NCBI GenBank assembly: GCA_963575745.1
Contig: CAUYUJ010015510.1
Coordinates: 242,748 to 306,747 of the forward strand
Source: Prorocentrum cordatum
Lineage: Eukaryota > Sar > Dinophyceae > Prorocentrales > Prorocentraceae
Direction: 5' to 3'
DNA: 64,000 nucleotides
How positions within the stretch are numbered: position 1 is the first letter of the stretch; each line of letters starts with the position of its first letter. The translations under genes were made by a program, and so were the position numbers. Below the pieces are notes generated by a model. It saw nothing but the letters and a program-made list of their open reading frames with translations, was not told the DNA's origin and did not search any database. Shown in pieces: positions 38,141 through 47,403 of the stretch.

Positions 38141-39403
38141 ATGCAGCTCTTCCACACTCCGACCCGTGGGAATGAGAATGAATCGATGCGATTCATCACT
38201 TGGAATGCTCGAGCTCTGTTACAGTACCGAGGAGCGAAGAGTAGACTCAAGGCGTCATATTTGAAGAGATGTCACCTTCCTGGGTCCATCCTTGCACTAC
38301 AGGAAGTTCATCAAGATCGTCTGCAACTCGAAGACTATCTCTGTCGTCTTCATCGGGATGCTGTGGTCCACGCCTCGTTTTGCCCTGTCGACGCTGGGGG
38401 ATCGTCGGCAGGGGGGGTCGCCACTATCTTACCGAAACTCGCGTCTGAGCTCGATGTTACCAGCAATGCTTCGGCCGTCGTGCAAGGAAGGGTCCTTCGA
38501 GTCGACGTGGTCGGGCAGGGGTTTCAGCTGGTGCACTTCAATATCCACAATCATGGTCTCAATGCAGTGCAGATCGACGAGATATGTGCGGAGATCGACG
38601 CTGCGCGGGTACGGGCGGCCGCTGACCCTCTTCACTTCTTGGTGATCGTGCAGGGCGACCTCAACTTCGGCCCTGATGAAGCGTTGCTCCTCCAGCGGCC
38701 TGAACCAGCTCGTGCTACTGATCCTCGGAATCATCGTGCAATGGCAGCTCGGTGGCTGAGGACCTTGGGTTTTTTTCTTGAGATTTCTTCGGGGTCACCG
38801 ACACACGACACTAAGGACACCAACTCGGTCAGCTGCCTTGATCGGTTCTTCTGCTCGGTGCCAGGATGGATGATGTGCCAAATGTGTGCGGAGTCCTCCG
38901 CCATCGGAGAGCCTGAAGAATTATCTCGTTCTCTGATATCGGACCACGCTGCGCTGCTCACGGTGCTTCGCCAACGGCACGCACGCCCCAGGTCTGAGCA
39001 GCCAGTGCCTCGCCATATCTTCGAGAGCCCTCTTTTTCGGCTACGTATTGAGGGCGCGTTCAAAGACGGGGCTGGCGCTGAGACGGTGTGCTCGGCGGCA
39101 ATCTACCAGGAACACTTCAAGGATCTGTTGGAAGAAGCTGCCCGTGAAGTTCGTGACTGGATGTTTGTCCACCATCCTGCTGGCGACGAAACAGCGTTGC
39201 TCGTTGCCCGTGGATGTGCGCGAGCAGTATGGCGTCAAGATCTTCATCTCGCCCGTCGGCTGGTGGCGACCTCGGCTACAGCAGCGGGCATGCTCGACAT
39301 CGGAGGTTCACAAGTCGCCCTTCGACATCCTGAATCATTTCACATGTGGACGGATGGGGTCCATATGAGGCTCCTGGAAAAAAGAGGTTTGTGTTGCCGT
39401 TGA
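38141..39403 (+). CDS. LINE B ORF2, endonuclease part
   Basis: ATG 38141 follows the ORF1 stop by 7 bases (a second ATG at 38186 is possible). Exonuclease-endonuclease-phosphatase fold: MRFITWNARAL (Asn), LALQEVH (catalytic Glu), IVQGDLNFGPDE (GDxN), SCLDRFFCS and SLISDHAALL (SDH). These are the residues that nick target DNA for target-primed reverse transcription. After about residue 300 the helical linker to the RT begins. The frame ends at TGA 39401-39403 after LLEKRGLCCR, which results from a frameshift at the A6 run 39378-39383; the true continuation is in the next frame. Confidence 0.85.
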   Translation: MQLFHTPTRGNENESMRFITWNARALLQYRGAKSRLKASYLKRCHLPGSILALQEVHQDRLQLEDYLCRLHRDAVVHASFCPVDAGGSSAGGVATILPKLASELDVTSNASAVVQGRVLRVDVVGQGFQLVHFNIHNHGLNAVQIDEICAEIDAARVRAAADPLHFLVIVQGDLNFGPDEALLLQRPEPARATDPRNHRAMAARWLRTLGFFLEISSGSPTHDTKDTNSVSCLDRFFCSVPGWMMCQMCAESSAIGEPEELSRSLISDHAALLTVLRQRHARPRSEQPVPRHIFESPLFRLRIEGAFKDGAGAETVCSAAIYQEHFKDLLEEAAREVRDWMFVHHPAGDETALLVARGCARAVWRQDLHLARRLVATSATAAGMLDIGGSQVALRHPESFHMWTDGVHMRLLEKRGLCCR

Positions 39404-41330
39404 CGCTGCTGCAAGCTCTCGATCGACCCGTCCGCCCACTTCCTTTCGTCGTCGTCAGTTGCTGGAACGCCAAGCTGCGATATGGGCCCCGTTCTCGCGG
39501 AGGTTGGTTCTGCGTGCTGTCCGTGACGGCAATCGGCTTGCTGCTTCTTCTGAGGAAAGGGTTGCTGCCCTCACGGGATATTGGCGTCCTGTCTTCTCTC
39601 GCTCGGAAGTCGATCTCGAAGCCGCTCAGACTTATATCGAACGGCAGTGTCCCTCTCCTGTGCTCCCAGACGTTCCCCCACCTTCAAAAGCGACGCTTCG
39701 AAATATTGTCTCTCGTGCTCGCCACTCTGCCCCTGGGATCGACGGGCTGCCGTACGCCGCATGGGCTGCTGCCGGTTGCTGCCTGGAAGTATTATGTCTT
39801 ATGATGGACTGGATCTTGCGGGGCCAGTCGCTCTTCGACTCGGCCAGCGTTACTCTGCAAGCGTACCTGCCTAAGGGATCGGAACACGAAGACCTGGCCT
39901 CTGGGGGCTGCATTCGCACTGCAGACAAGATCAGGGCCCTTGGTCTCCGCAACACCGACTTGAAAATACGGACGTCTGCCGTGAACCGATCACTTAAAGG
40001 TGTCGTCGACTCCCTCGTCCCCCAGTCGCAGCGCGGCTTTGTTCAGGGCCGAAACTTTGGGTACAACATCCTGGAGCTAGACGGCGTCGGTCGCATCGCT
40101 GGGGCCCATCCGCTGGCCCCGTCTAGGATGCCGCTGCTGGTCTCGTTCGATTTCGGCCAGGCCTTCCCGAGCCTCTCCCAGGAGTTCATGATGCTTTTCC
40201 TCACTCATCTTCGCTTGCCGCTCCCAGTGATGCACTTTCTCACCTGGTTGTACTCTGCGATAGAAGGGGTCGTGGCCTATGGTGGCCTGCTCCACTCGGT
40301 GTATTGGCTGAGGTCGGGGATCGTACAAGGCTGTGGCCTGTCTGGGACCTTGTGCGCGTTGTGCACGGCCCCGTTCCTGATCGACTTGGAATGCTCTCTG
40401 GAGGACTCTGGACTTGGCCTGGCTAGGGCCTGCGTGGACGATATTGGGGCTGTCTTGTTCGAAGCTCGCGGGCTCCAGGTGCTACACCGTGTGATGACTA
40501 CTACGAAGCTCTTTACTGGGCTCTGCCTCAAGGTCAGTAAGTGCAAGGTCACCCCACTACACGAGACATTTAGCCCTGATCTTCAGGATAGGACACGTGA
40601 TCTCCTCGGTCGGCTTGTTCCCGAATGGCGCGCTTTCGAGGTCGTGGCCCACCTGTTGTATCTTGGCGTTCTCTTGGGGCCCGACGTCACGATCCAGATG
40701 CAGTGGGGCGCTGCTCGGATGAAACTAAAGTTACGGGCCAGGCTCCTTGGTTCTGGCTCCGCTCCCGTGGGGATCAACGGCGTGCTCTACCGATCAAGAG
40801 CTCTCCCCGTCTTGTCCTACCTGGCTCAGTTCTTCCCCCTGCCTCCCAGGATGGTCGCTTTCGAGCTCTCTGTGCTGACTCAGGTATTCCGTGCTCCCAT
40901 GGGTACTCTGTCTGCCTCTGGCTGGGCCCAGCTCTCTGCGTGGGGTGGCCCCAAGATCCCACTCATGCAACATACATGCGCCGCTGCGTTGACCCGAGCC
41001 GCCACCATTACGTTCAGCGAACATACCCACATGCGCTCTCACATTACTAACACTACCCGTTCATGGAATGATGATCTGCTGCAGGGAAGATTCGATGATG
41101 CTTTCCTCGCGACCAGTCGCACACGGGTGGATTGGATGTGTGACGCTGGACGGCACTGGCGGCTACCGCCCATCCTGCAGACCTACGCCTGGCTGCGGCA
41201 AGGCTCTACGTGTGCTTGCTACCCTTCGGACATCCTACGCTGCTGTACGTCTGCTATTGCTTTGGAAATGTCGGTCACGGGGCGAGCACGCAAATTTCAG
41301 AGAGCTGCCACCACAGCACTATACGAGTAG
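39378..41330 (+). CDS. LINE B ORF2, reverse transcriptase part
   Basis: Continues ORF2 in the +1 frame relative to the endonuclease. Reverse transcriptase motifs: HSAPGIDGLPYAAW, QSQRGFVQGRN, SFDFGQAFPSL (motif A Asp), RSGIVQGCGLSGTLCAL (motif B) and ACVDDIGAVL (motif C, VDD where YADD or FADD is usual). Thumb region includes RALPVLSYLAQFF. It ends at TAG 41328-41330, after which the same frame continues to 42722, so this is probably a nonsense mutation (GAG TAG TTC) unless read through. Confidence 0.85.
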   Translation, partial: KKEVCVAVDAAASSRSTRPPTSFRRRQLLERQAAIWAPFSRRLVLRAVRDGNRLAASSEERVAALTGYWRPVFSRSEVDLEAAQTYIERQCPSPVLPDVPPPSKATLRNIVSRARHSAPGIDGLPYAAWAAAGCCLEVLCLMMDWILRGQSLFDSASVTLQAYLPKGSEHEDLASGGCIRTADKIRALGLRNTDLKIRTSAVNRSLKGVVDSLVPQSQRGFVQGRNFGYNILELDGVGRIAGAHPLAPSRMPLLVSFDFGQAFPSLSQEFMMLFLTHLRLPLPVMHFLTWLYSAIEGVVAYGGLLHSVYWLRSGIVQGCGLSGTLCALCTAPFLIDLECSLEDSGLGLARACVDDIGAVLFEARGLQVLHRVMTTTKLFTGLCLKVSKCKVTPLHETFSPDLQDRTRDLLGRLVPEWRAFEVVAHLLYLGVLLGPDVTIQMQWGAARMKLKLRARLLGSGSAPVGINGVLYRSRALPVLSYLAQFFPLPPRMVAFELSVLTQVFRAPMGTLSASGWAQLSAWGGPKIPLMQHTCAAALTRAATITFSEHTHMRSHITNTTRSWNDDLLQGRFDDAFLATSRTRVDWMCDAGRHWRLPPILQTYAWLRQGSTCACYPSDILRCCTSAIALEMSVTGRARKFQRAATTALYE

Positions 41331-42722
41331 TTCGTCACCCCGTTCCCGTTGTACGTGATCTTCGAGACCAGGCTGGCTCGCTTTTTTACCATGTATGAAC
41401 CCTTCTTACATCGGGTGCCGTGGGAGGCGATTCAGATGTTGATGCAGCTGCTGCCCACGAGCTGGGTATTCCCTGTTATTGAGACTTGGGCCTCTGCTTG
41501 GCTCACAAGTTATCGGATAAGTTACTCTTCTGGGAAACGGCGGTGTATCTTTGGGTGTCATACTGGTGCTGACAGGCAGTGCCACTACATGCGGTGCCAG
41601 CGCCTTGTTCGGGCTGTCGGCCGTGCTCTGGGTCGCTCACTCCCTACCTTTCTCCATGAGCGACTGTGCCTGACGGCACCGTGTGTGGAACGGGTGGAGG
41701 AGATTGTGGTTATGTACACTACGTATCACACTGTGCGTTATCGTGGGGGAGTTACTACTACTGCTCTGAACTCTGCGACTCGGGCTGCGGTCAGAACTCT
41801 TCGAATGGCGTCTCCAACAGACCAGCTGGATAAGAAATGGAAGTCGCCGCCGTTCATCATACCGACACTGCGCACGGTCACCGATAGTCGCTCCACCTCC
41901 TCGGCTGACGACCCCGACCCCGACCATGCCGCTCGGGACGCTGCAATCGAGGAAGGCTTGGCCCCTGGCCGGTCTCCATGCCTGACTCCACGGCTCGCCC
42001 CTACGACGCCAAGCCCTGGCACCCCGTCGACGCTGATCGCCACACCCGAACGTGTTGAACATGGTGAAGATAGCGACGTCAATGTTACTGGCAGAACGCA
42101 AAGTCCTGGGCACGGGTGCTCCTCGAGCCCGTTGCTGCAGGCTCAGTCGTCGCCATTGGTGCTGGAGGTCACTGGCAGAACGCAAAGTCCCATGCAAGAG
42201 TGCTCCTTGAGTACGTGGCAGCAGGCTCAGTCGTCGCCTATGCCGCTGGAAGTTACTGGCAGAACGCAAAGTCCTGGGCACGGGTGCTCCTCGAGCCTGT
42301 TGCTGCAGGCTCAGACGTCGCCAACGTTGCTGGATGATGGGGGAAATCCTGGCCACTGCGCTTCAAGAATGAACTGTGAGTGTGGCGACGAAAATAATAT
42401 GCCGCCCGCAAGCACGCTTGGTCCCCATATCCATAGCGTGGCCGTCCGCCGCTCGCGTCGCTCCATGGTTGTCCTCTCGACCCGCCCTCTTGCTCCTGAG
42501 GAGGTCCTTCCTGCTGCTGCCTCCCTCCCTCGCTCTCGCGCGCCGCCTTCCGCGGCTATGATTGAAACATGGCTCGCTGCCCACATGCACGTGATGATCG
42601 ACATAGGCAGGCGCCCACCGCCCGCCTGTCGCCTGCTGCCGCCGCCCATGCTTCTCTTTCCTCCGCTCTGGTCGCTGGCGAAGCCAGTCATTCGAGTGTG
42701 GAGAGGTGTGCTCAGCTGTTGA
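41331..42722 (+). CDS. LINE B ORF2, C-terminal part with zinc knuckle
   Basis: In the same frame as the RT but after its TAG; no ATG is expected, although one occurs in-frame at 41391. It contains CIFGCHTGADRQCHYMRCQRL, a CCHC-like knuckle found at the C-terminus of all three related LINEs, then a long disordered tail. Three 28-residue repeats beginning VTGRTQSP are encoded by the 84-bp array 42084-42335. It ends at TGA 42720-42722 inside a perfect hairpin. Confidence 0.7.
   Translation, partial: FVTPFPLYVIFETRLARFFTMYEPFLHRVPWEAIQMLMQLLPTSWVFPVIETWASAWLTSYRISYSSGKRRCIFGCHTGADRQCHYMRCQRLVRAVGRALGRSLPTFLHERLCLTAPCVERVEEIVVMYTTYHTVRYRGGVTTTALNSATRAAVRTLRMASPTDQLDKKWKSPPFIIPTLRTVTDSRSTSSADDPDPDHAARDAAIEEGLAPGRSPCLTPRLAPTTPSPGTPSTLIATPERVEHGEDSDVNVTGRTQSPGHGCSSSPLLQAQSSPLVLEVTGRTQSPMQECSLSTWQQAQSSPMPLEVTGRTQSPGHGCSSSLLLQAQTSPTLLDDGGNPGHCASRMNCECGDENNMPPASTLGPHIHSVAVRRSRRSMVVLSTRPLAPEEVLPAAASLPRSRAPPSAAMIETWLAAHMHVMIDIGRRPPPACRLLPPPMLLFPPLWSLAKPVIRVWRGVLSC
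42084..42335 (+). repeat. 84-bp in-frame tandem repeat, 3 copies
   Basis: Units 42084-42167, 42168-42251 and 42252-42335 each begin GTTACTGGCAGAACGCAAAG (or GTC at the start of unit 2). Length divisible by three keeps the ORF2 tail open. Confidence 0.9.
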
Positions 42723-42731
42723 GCTGAGCAC
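42708..42731 (+). promoter_or_regulatory. 3'-terminal hairpin of LINE B
   Basis: GTGCTCAGCT-GTTG-AGCTGAGCAC, a perfect 10-bp stem with a four-base loop spanning the ORF2 stop codon, 35 bases before the (TCC)n tract. LINE reverse transcriptases often recognise a 3' stem-loop; the role here is inferred. Confidence 0.55.
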
Positions 42732-42766
42732 AGTGGTCGGTCGGAGGCACCTCACCCCTACGCTGC

Positions 42767-42812
42767 GCTCCTCCTCCTCCTCCTCCTCCTCCTCCTCCTC
42801 CTCCTCCTCCTC
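42767..42812 (+). repeat. (TCC)n tract at the 3' end of LINE B
   Basis: Perfect TCC units directly after the LINE 3' end, followed by a (CT)n run at 42828-42868. Confidence 0.9.
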
Positions 42813-42830
42813 TCTATTTTCTTGTGTTGC

Positions 42831-42867
<37 letters not shown>

Positions 42868-42929
42868 GCTCTTTCTCGCTCCCGCGTTCTCCATTCAAAT
42901 AAATCCGAAAGATGCTTTGTGGGTTTGCG

Positions 42930-43175
42930 GGGGTCCCCGGTCCCCAGAGCCCTCAGAGAACCCCGAAACGGCGGATCTGGAGGGCCCCCGGAAGGGCCCG
43001 AAACGGCACCAGAGCTCCCCAGAAGAGCCCTCCATGGGCCCCGAGACGACCCAAAACGGCTTTCAGGCGGCCCAAGATGTTCTCCAGACGGCCCCATGAG
43101 CCCCAAAGACGCCCCCGGGCGGCTCCAGGCGGGTCCAAGGGGTCCCCCGAAGGGGCTCCATCAAGCAAATTATCC
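42930..43175. repeat. GGCCC-rich repeat, copy 1
   Basis: Irregular units such as CGGCCCCATGAGCCCCAAAG and CGGCTCCAGGCGGGTCCAAG. The block 43040-43164 matches 44764-44876 closely. Confidence 0.7.
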
Positions 43176-43424
43176 CGGCAAAGCAACCTAACAGCGATGT
43201 GTATAAGCATATCTGGAAGCATTCCCTTTAAGATTCAGGTGAGAATCCAGTTGTAGAATTCTGCTGTTCTCGCAGTCGCATTCGCAATGACAGTCGCAGT
43301 GGCAACGGCCTTAGGATCCAATGGAATCCTAGGGGTTCCTGAGGATGCTTAACTATGCCTACGGATCCCTAAGGATGCCTACGATTCTTAAGGATTCCTA
43401 CGGATTCCTATGGATTCCTACGGA
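43176..43424. other. Short unique stretch with GGATTCCTA-like words
   Basis: No gene. Words such as GGATTCCTACGGATTCCTA and AGGATGCCTA recur at 43318-43425, the start of the low-complexity area. Confidence 0.5.
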
Positions 43425-43998
43425 TGCTTCAGCCTGCCTCAGTTTCAGCCTCAGCCTCAGCCTGCCTCGGCTTGCCTCAGCCTCAGCCTCAGCCTGCCTC
43501 GGCCTCAGCCTCAGCCTGCCTCAGCCTCAGCCTCAGCCTGCCTCGGCCAGCCTCAGCCAGCCTGCCTCAGCAGCCTCAGCCTCAGCCTGCAGCCTCAGCC
43601 TCAGCCTGCCTCGGCCTCAGCCTCAGCCTGCCTCAGCCTCAGCCTCAGCCTGCCTCGGCCTCAGCCTGCGTCAGCCTCAGCCAGCCTGCCTCAGCCTCAG
43701 CCTGCCTCAGCCTCAGCCTCAGCCTCAGCCTCAGCCTGCCTCGGCTTGCCTCGGTCTCAGCCTCAGCCTGCCTCGGCCTCAGCCTCAGCCTGCCTCAGCC
43801 TCAGCCTCAGCCTTAGCCTGCCTCAGCCTGCCTCGGCCTCAGCCTCAGCCTCAGCCTCAGCCTGCCTCAGCCGCAGCTTGCCTCAGCCTCAGCCACAACC
43901 TCAGCCTCAGCCTCAGCCTGCCTCAGCTTCAGCCTCAGCCTCAGCCTGCCTCAGCTTGCCTCAGCCTCAGCCTCAGCCTGCCTCGGCCTCAGCCTCTG
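43425..43998. repeat. (CAGCCT)n hexamer array with GCCTGCCTCGG variants
   Basis: About 570 bp of CAGCCT units broken every few repeats by GCCTGCCTCGGC or AGC. The 6-bp period keeps several frames open and yields Ser/Ala/Leu/Gln/Pro-rich peptides, not regarded as coding. Confidence 0.95.
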
Positions 43999-44005
43999 GT
44001 GTTCT

Positions 44006-44375
44006 GGGAAGACGAAGAACACGAAGTGGACTACAGCTGGCTCCGGGCATTCAAATGTGGCCTGGGAATGGTTTTCTGGGAACACGAAGATTACGAAGTG
44101 GCCTACAGCTGGCTCCGGGCATTCAAAATGTGACCTGGGAATGGTGTTCTGTGAAGACGAAGAACACGAAGTGGCCTACAGTTGGCTCCGGGCATTCAAA
44201 ATGTGTCCTGGAAATGGTATTCTGGGAACACGAAGAACACGAAGTGGCCTACAGTTGGCTCCGGGCATTCAAAATGTGTCCTGGGAATGGTGTTCTGGGA
44301 ACACGAAGAACACGAAGTGGCCTACAGTTGGCTCCGGGCATTCAAAATGTGGCCTGGGAATGGTGTTCTGGGGAG
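44006..44375. repeat. 72-bp tandem repeat, 5 copies
   Basis: Units begin GGTGTTCTGGGAACACGAAG and contain ACGAAGTGGCCTACAG and TGGCTCCGGGCATTCAAA. Copies are 90% or more alike. The 72-bp period is 24 codons, so several frames stay open through all copies. Confidence 0.9.
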
Positions 44376-44522
44376 TCCCTGGATCCTCCCTGGCACCCGC
44401 CCAGACCCCCCTGGGGAGTCCCGGGGAGTCCCGGATTCTCCCCGGCATCCGCCCAGACCCCCATGGGGAGTCAAGATGCTTTCTTGAGCCCACTAGAAGC
44501 CTATCAGTCTTCGCTGTTAGGT

Positions 44523-45235
44523 AAAATCGTCACAGTCCCTGCGGAAAATGGACATTTTCAGCAGATTCAGCTTATTGCTTTTCGAAGCGTCCAAAACGGC
44601 CACAGAGGCTTCCAAGATCGCCCAAGACGGCCCCCAAGAGGGCCCAAAGATGGCTCCAGACGGGCCCAGGACGGCTCAAGAGGCGCCCAAGACGACCCAA
44701 GAGGACCCCACGAGAGGCCCAAGAGGGGCCCAGAACAGCCCCGAGACGGCCTATGGAGGCCCCGAGACGACCTCAGGCGGCCCAAGATGCTTTCCAGACG
44801 GCCCCATGAGCCCCAAAGACGCCCCTGGACGGTTCCAGGCGGCTCCAAGGGGTCACCCGAAAGGGTTCCTTCAAGCTAAAGTCGTAGCATTCCCTTTTCG
44901 GAAAATTGACATTTTCAGCAGATTCGGCTTATTGCTTTTCGAAGCGTCCACAACGGCCCCAGAGGCTTCCAAGATCGCCCAAGACGGCCCCCAAGAGGGC
45001 CTAAAGATGGCTCCAGACGGGCCCAGGACGGCCCAAGAGGCGCCCAGGACGACCCAAGAGAACCCCACGAGAGGCCCAAAAGGGGCTCAGGACAGCCCAC
45101 GATGGCCCCAAGACAGCCCGATAGGCGCCCAAGATGGCCCAAGATGGCCCCAAGACGGCCCGCGAGGCGCCCTGTCGGCCCAAGAGGGCTCCGAGAAGCC
45201 CACGAGGAGCCCAAAACAGCTCCCATAGAGCTCCC
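44523..45235. repeat. ~355-bp tandem duplication of a GGCCC-rich unit
   Basis: The unit starting near 44523 recurs at 44878; both contain GACATTTTCAGCAGATTC (one base differs in the first copy) and GCTTATTGCTTTTCGAAGCG, then CCAAGATCGCCCAAGACGGC. The second half of the first copy also matches 43040-43164. Confidence 0.85.
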
Positions 45236-45240
45236 AAACG

Positions 45241-45694
45241 GCTCCCAAGAAGCTTCAAAATTGCTTCCAACAGAGGGAGGCGGACGAGAGGCGAGAGGCC
45301 CCTCGCAGGCGCAAACAAAAACATGTTTTGACGCTCTGGTGGCCCTGGGGCTGCCCCGCTGCGCTCCCTACTTTGCCGCGACGCCGTTCCGACGCCTCCG
45401 ACGCGGCCCGAGACGGCGCCGCGTTTGCCCGAACCCGCTCCCGCGACCGCCGCGATCCCGGCGCGAATCTTCCAACGTTGCTCAGGCCTGGACTCCTGAA
45501 TTTCTGCTTCTTGCGAAGCTCGAACACTTCGGCCCCCGTTTCGATGCATTGGGCGCCTTCGGTGGGGGAACAGCACTAGAACAATATTCAATGGGATCTA
45601 CGGCAGTAGCTGGCCGCGTGGAACCACCCAGCGCGCGCCACCATGTTTCGATCCGCCCAACTTCGGGGATTTAACCCACGGGTCCACACTAGAG

Positions 45695-45700
<6 letters not shown>
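45241..45700. other. No recognised gene
   Basis: GC-rich sequence with overlapping frames on both strands and no recognisable motifs. Confidence 0.45.

Positions 45701-45740
<40 letters not shown>
45701..45740. repeat. (AT)20 microsatellite
   Basis: Forty bases of perfect AT, the only long AT tract in the window. Confidence 0.95.
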
Positions 45741-45743
<3 letters not shown>

Positions 45744-47287
45744 CGATCTTTATATATCTAGATGCATGGGCATAACTATGTGTACAACTTTTTTTGCTCT
45801 ATGCACATACATCTATACATGACACCAGGTCGGCCCGTGCCTCGAGCCTGGTTCCTACGTATTCGTGAGCGGCTCAGGCATGGGCCAGGCGTTCCCGTCC
45901 GTGCGTGCCGCTAGATGGGCGGCGATCGTCCACGACCCCACCCGCCGCTTCCTTTTAGCGACATGGGGGGGCGCCCCCGGTCGATCAAGCGCCCGAACAG
46001 CTACCGCGAGATGGCGACCACCACGCGGTCAAAACGCAAACGGACAAGATCGCAGGTGGCGACGACAAGCTGCGCGTCGATGTCCTAGCCGCGGCGCGCT
46101 GTGCCACGGCTCCGCTCAGGGCAGCTGGACCCAGTGAACAGCGAGCACAATTATGAACTGGGCTCGGCGACAAGCTTGGAGGAGCCCAAGTCCTTCAGGT
46201 TGAGGCGCACCTTGGCCAGAGTGCAGCGGCAGACGGGCACATTGCTCAGACGCAGCTGGACGGCAACCGCAAGGCAGAACAGCCGGCCAAGGCCGGTGCA
46301 AAGCTGGCCCGAGCCAGCCCAAACGACATCCTGGTCTTTAGAAGGGTGTCGCTACAGCGCCAGGCTTGCTGGGCATGTTGTTGGGATGCAAGGGGCGGTG
46401 CTCAGTGACAACAAGATCAGGGACAGCACGGGGGGGGAGGCGCTCAGAGTCATCGACATGGGCGAGCTCCCACCATACTTCGACGACGTCTACGGCGACG
46501 AGGAGGACGACCTCGACCGGCCTAGCGGCCCACTGGCGGCCCCACCGAGCCTCGAGCTGGATCAGCAACTGGACCAGCTCCTGAGAAGAGGAGGCCGCGG
46601 CCAGTGGCTCGCAGGCCGAGGTGGTCCCGCCTTCGCCCCTGCAGCCGCCCGCCGTGGAGGGTGGAGCCAGGGTCCCCTCCGGGGCCCCAGGCAGGGGGGC
46701 GCGCCGCCGCCCTGCCTCGGCGGGCCCCGCCGCCACGGCGCCATCGCAGGCGCAGACGCCAGAGGCAGCCCTGCCGCAGCGGCGAGCGAACGACCACCTC
46801 ATCCTCGCGGCACCCGTCGACCTTGCCGACGAGGCCAGGAGGACTGCCGACCCCGCGGTGAGTACGCTCGTGTACCGTGTGCGCTGCTCGGGGGATGCGT
46901 CCGAGACAAAGGGCCTGGACTTGGCCGATCCGTGCCCGCCTGCCCCGATAGCCAGCGCGCTAGTTAAGCGTAGTGCAATGTGGGCGAGGCGCCACCCCAA
47001 GAAAGGGAAAGGTGTCCTCGCCCAAATTTCTAACAGGGTGAAGGCGTTGTGGGCGGTGCACTTCGACGGGCCCCGGCCGCCTAGAAGAGATCGGGCTCCG
47101 AGGGCACTCCGCCAACGGGCCTCAGCAGGCCAGTCCTTTTCCATGTGCTCGCCTCCCTCGGACTCACCTTGGCTAAGGCACAGGCCCTGGGATCCTAGGC
47201 GGTAGACGCTAGAGCTCGGCGAGAGCAGGAACCCGAGCGCCCGCTCGAGTATAATTGGATGCAGGACGCTATTGGCAGGGTCGGACC
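45741..47287. other. Intron 5, GC-rich part without recognised gene
   Basis: A plus-strand frame of 288 codons (46101-46967) and a minus-strand frame of 418 codons (46338-47594) overlap. Neither has a recognisable domain, and both are rich in Ala/Arg/Gly/Pro as expected from base composition. A patch reading MGELPPYFDDVYGDEEDDLD (about 46458-46517) is the only protein-like segment. A decayed retroelement ORF is possible but unsupported. Confidence 0.4.
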
Positions 47288-47403
47288 TCCTCCTCCTCCT
47301 CCTCCTCCTCCTCCTCCTCTTTCTCCTCGTTCTCCTCCTCGTCCTCCTCCTCCTCCTCCTCCTCCTCGTTCTCCTCCTCCTCGTCCTCCTCCTCCTCCTC
47401 TTC
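47288..47403. repeat. (TCC)n tract with GTT/GTC interruptions
   Basis: Pyrimidine-rich array similar to those next to LINEs, but no spliced-leader relic or LINE end adjoins it. Confidence 0.85.

Larger units (their letters stand above)
36622..42766 (+). mobile_element. LINE B, nearly complete non-LTR retrotransposon
   Basis: About 6.1 kb from an exact spliced-leader relic to a (TCC)n tract. It has a 5' UTR with a small hairpin, ORF1 (RNA-binding), and ORF2 with endonuclease, reverse transcriptase and a zinc-knuckle C-terminus. ORF2 is broken by a frameshift at an A6 run (39378-39383) and an in-frame TAG (41328-41330). It lies in intron 5 of the phosphoesterase gene, same orientation. It is the reference for recognising LINE A and LINE C. 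No target duplication can be defined because both ends are in TCC repeats. Confidence 0.9.

Noticed and set aside
39378-39384. A AAA AAG as a programmed -1 frameshift site in LINE B
   Set aside because: The heptamer is not in the required phase and the RT frame is +1, not -1, relative to the endonuclease; an A-run indel is more likely.
46101-46967. 288-codon frame as a gene
   Set aside because: No recognisable domain, composition driven by GC content, and an overlapping longer minus-strand frame; left as unassigned intron sequence.
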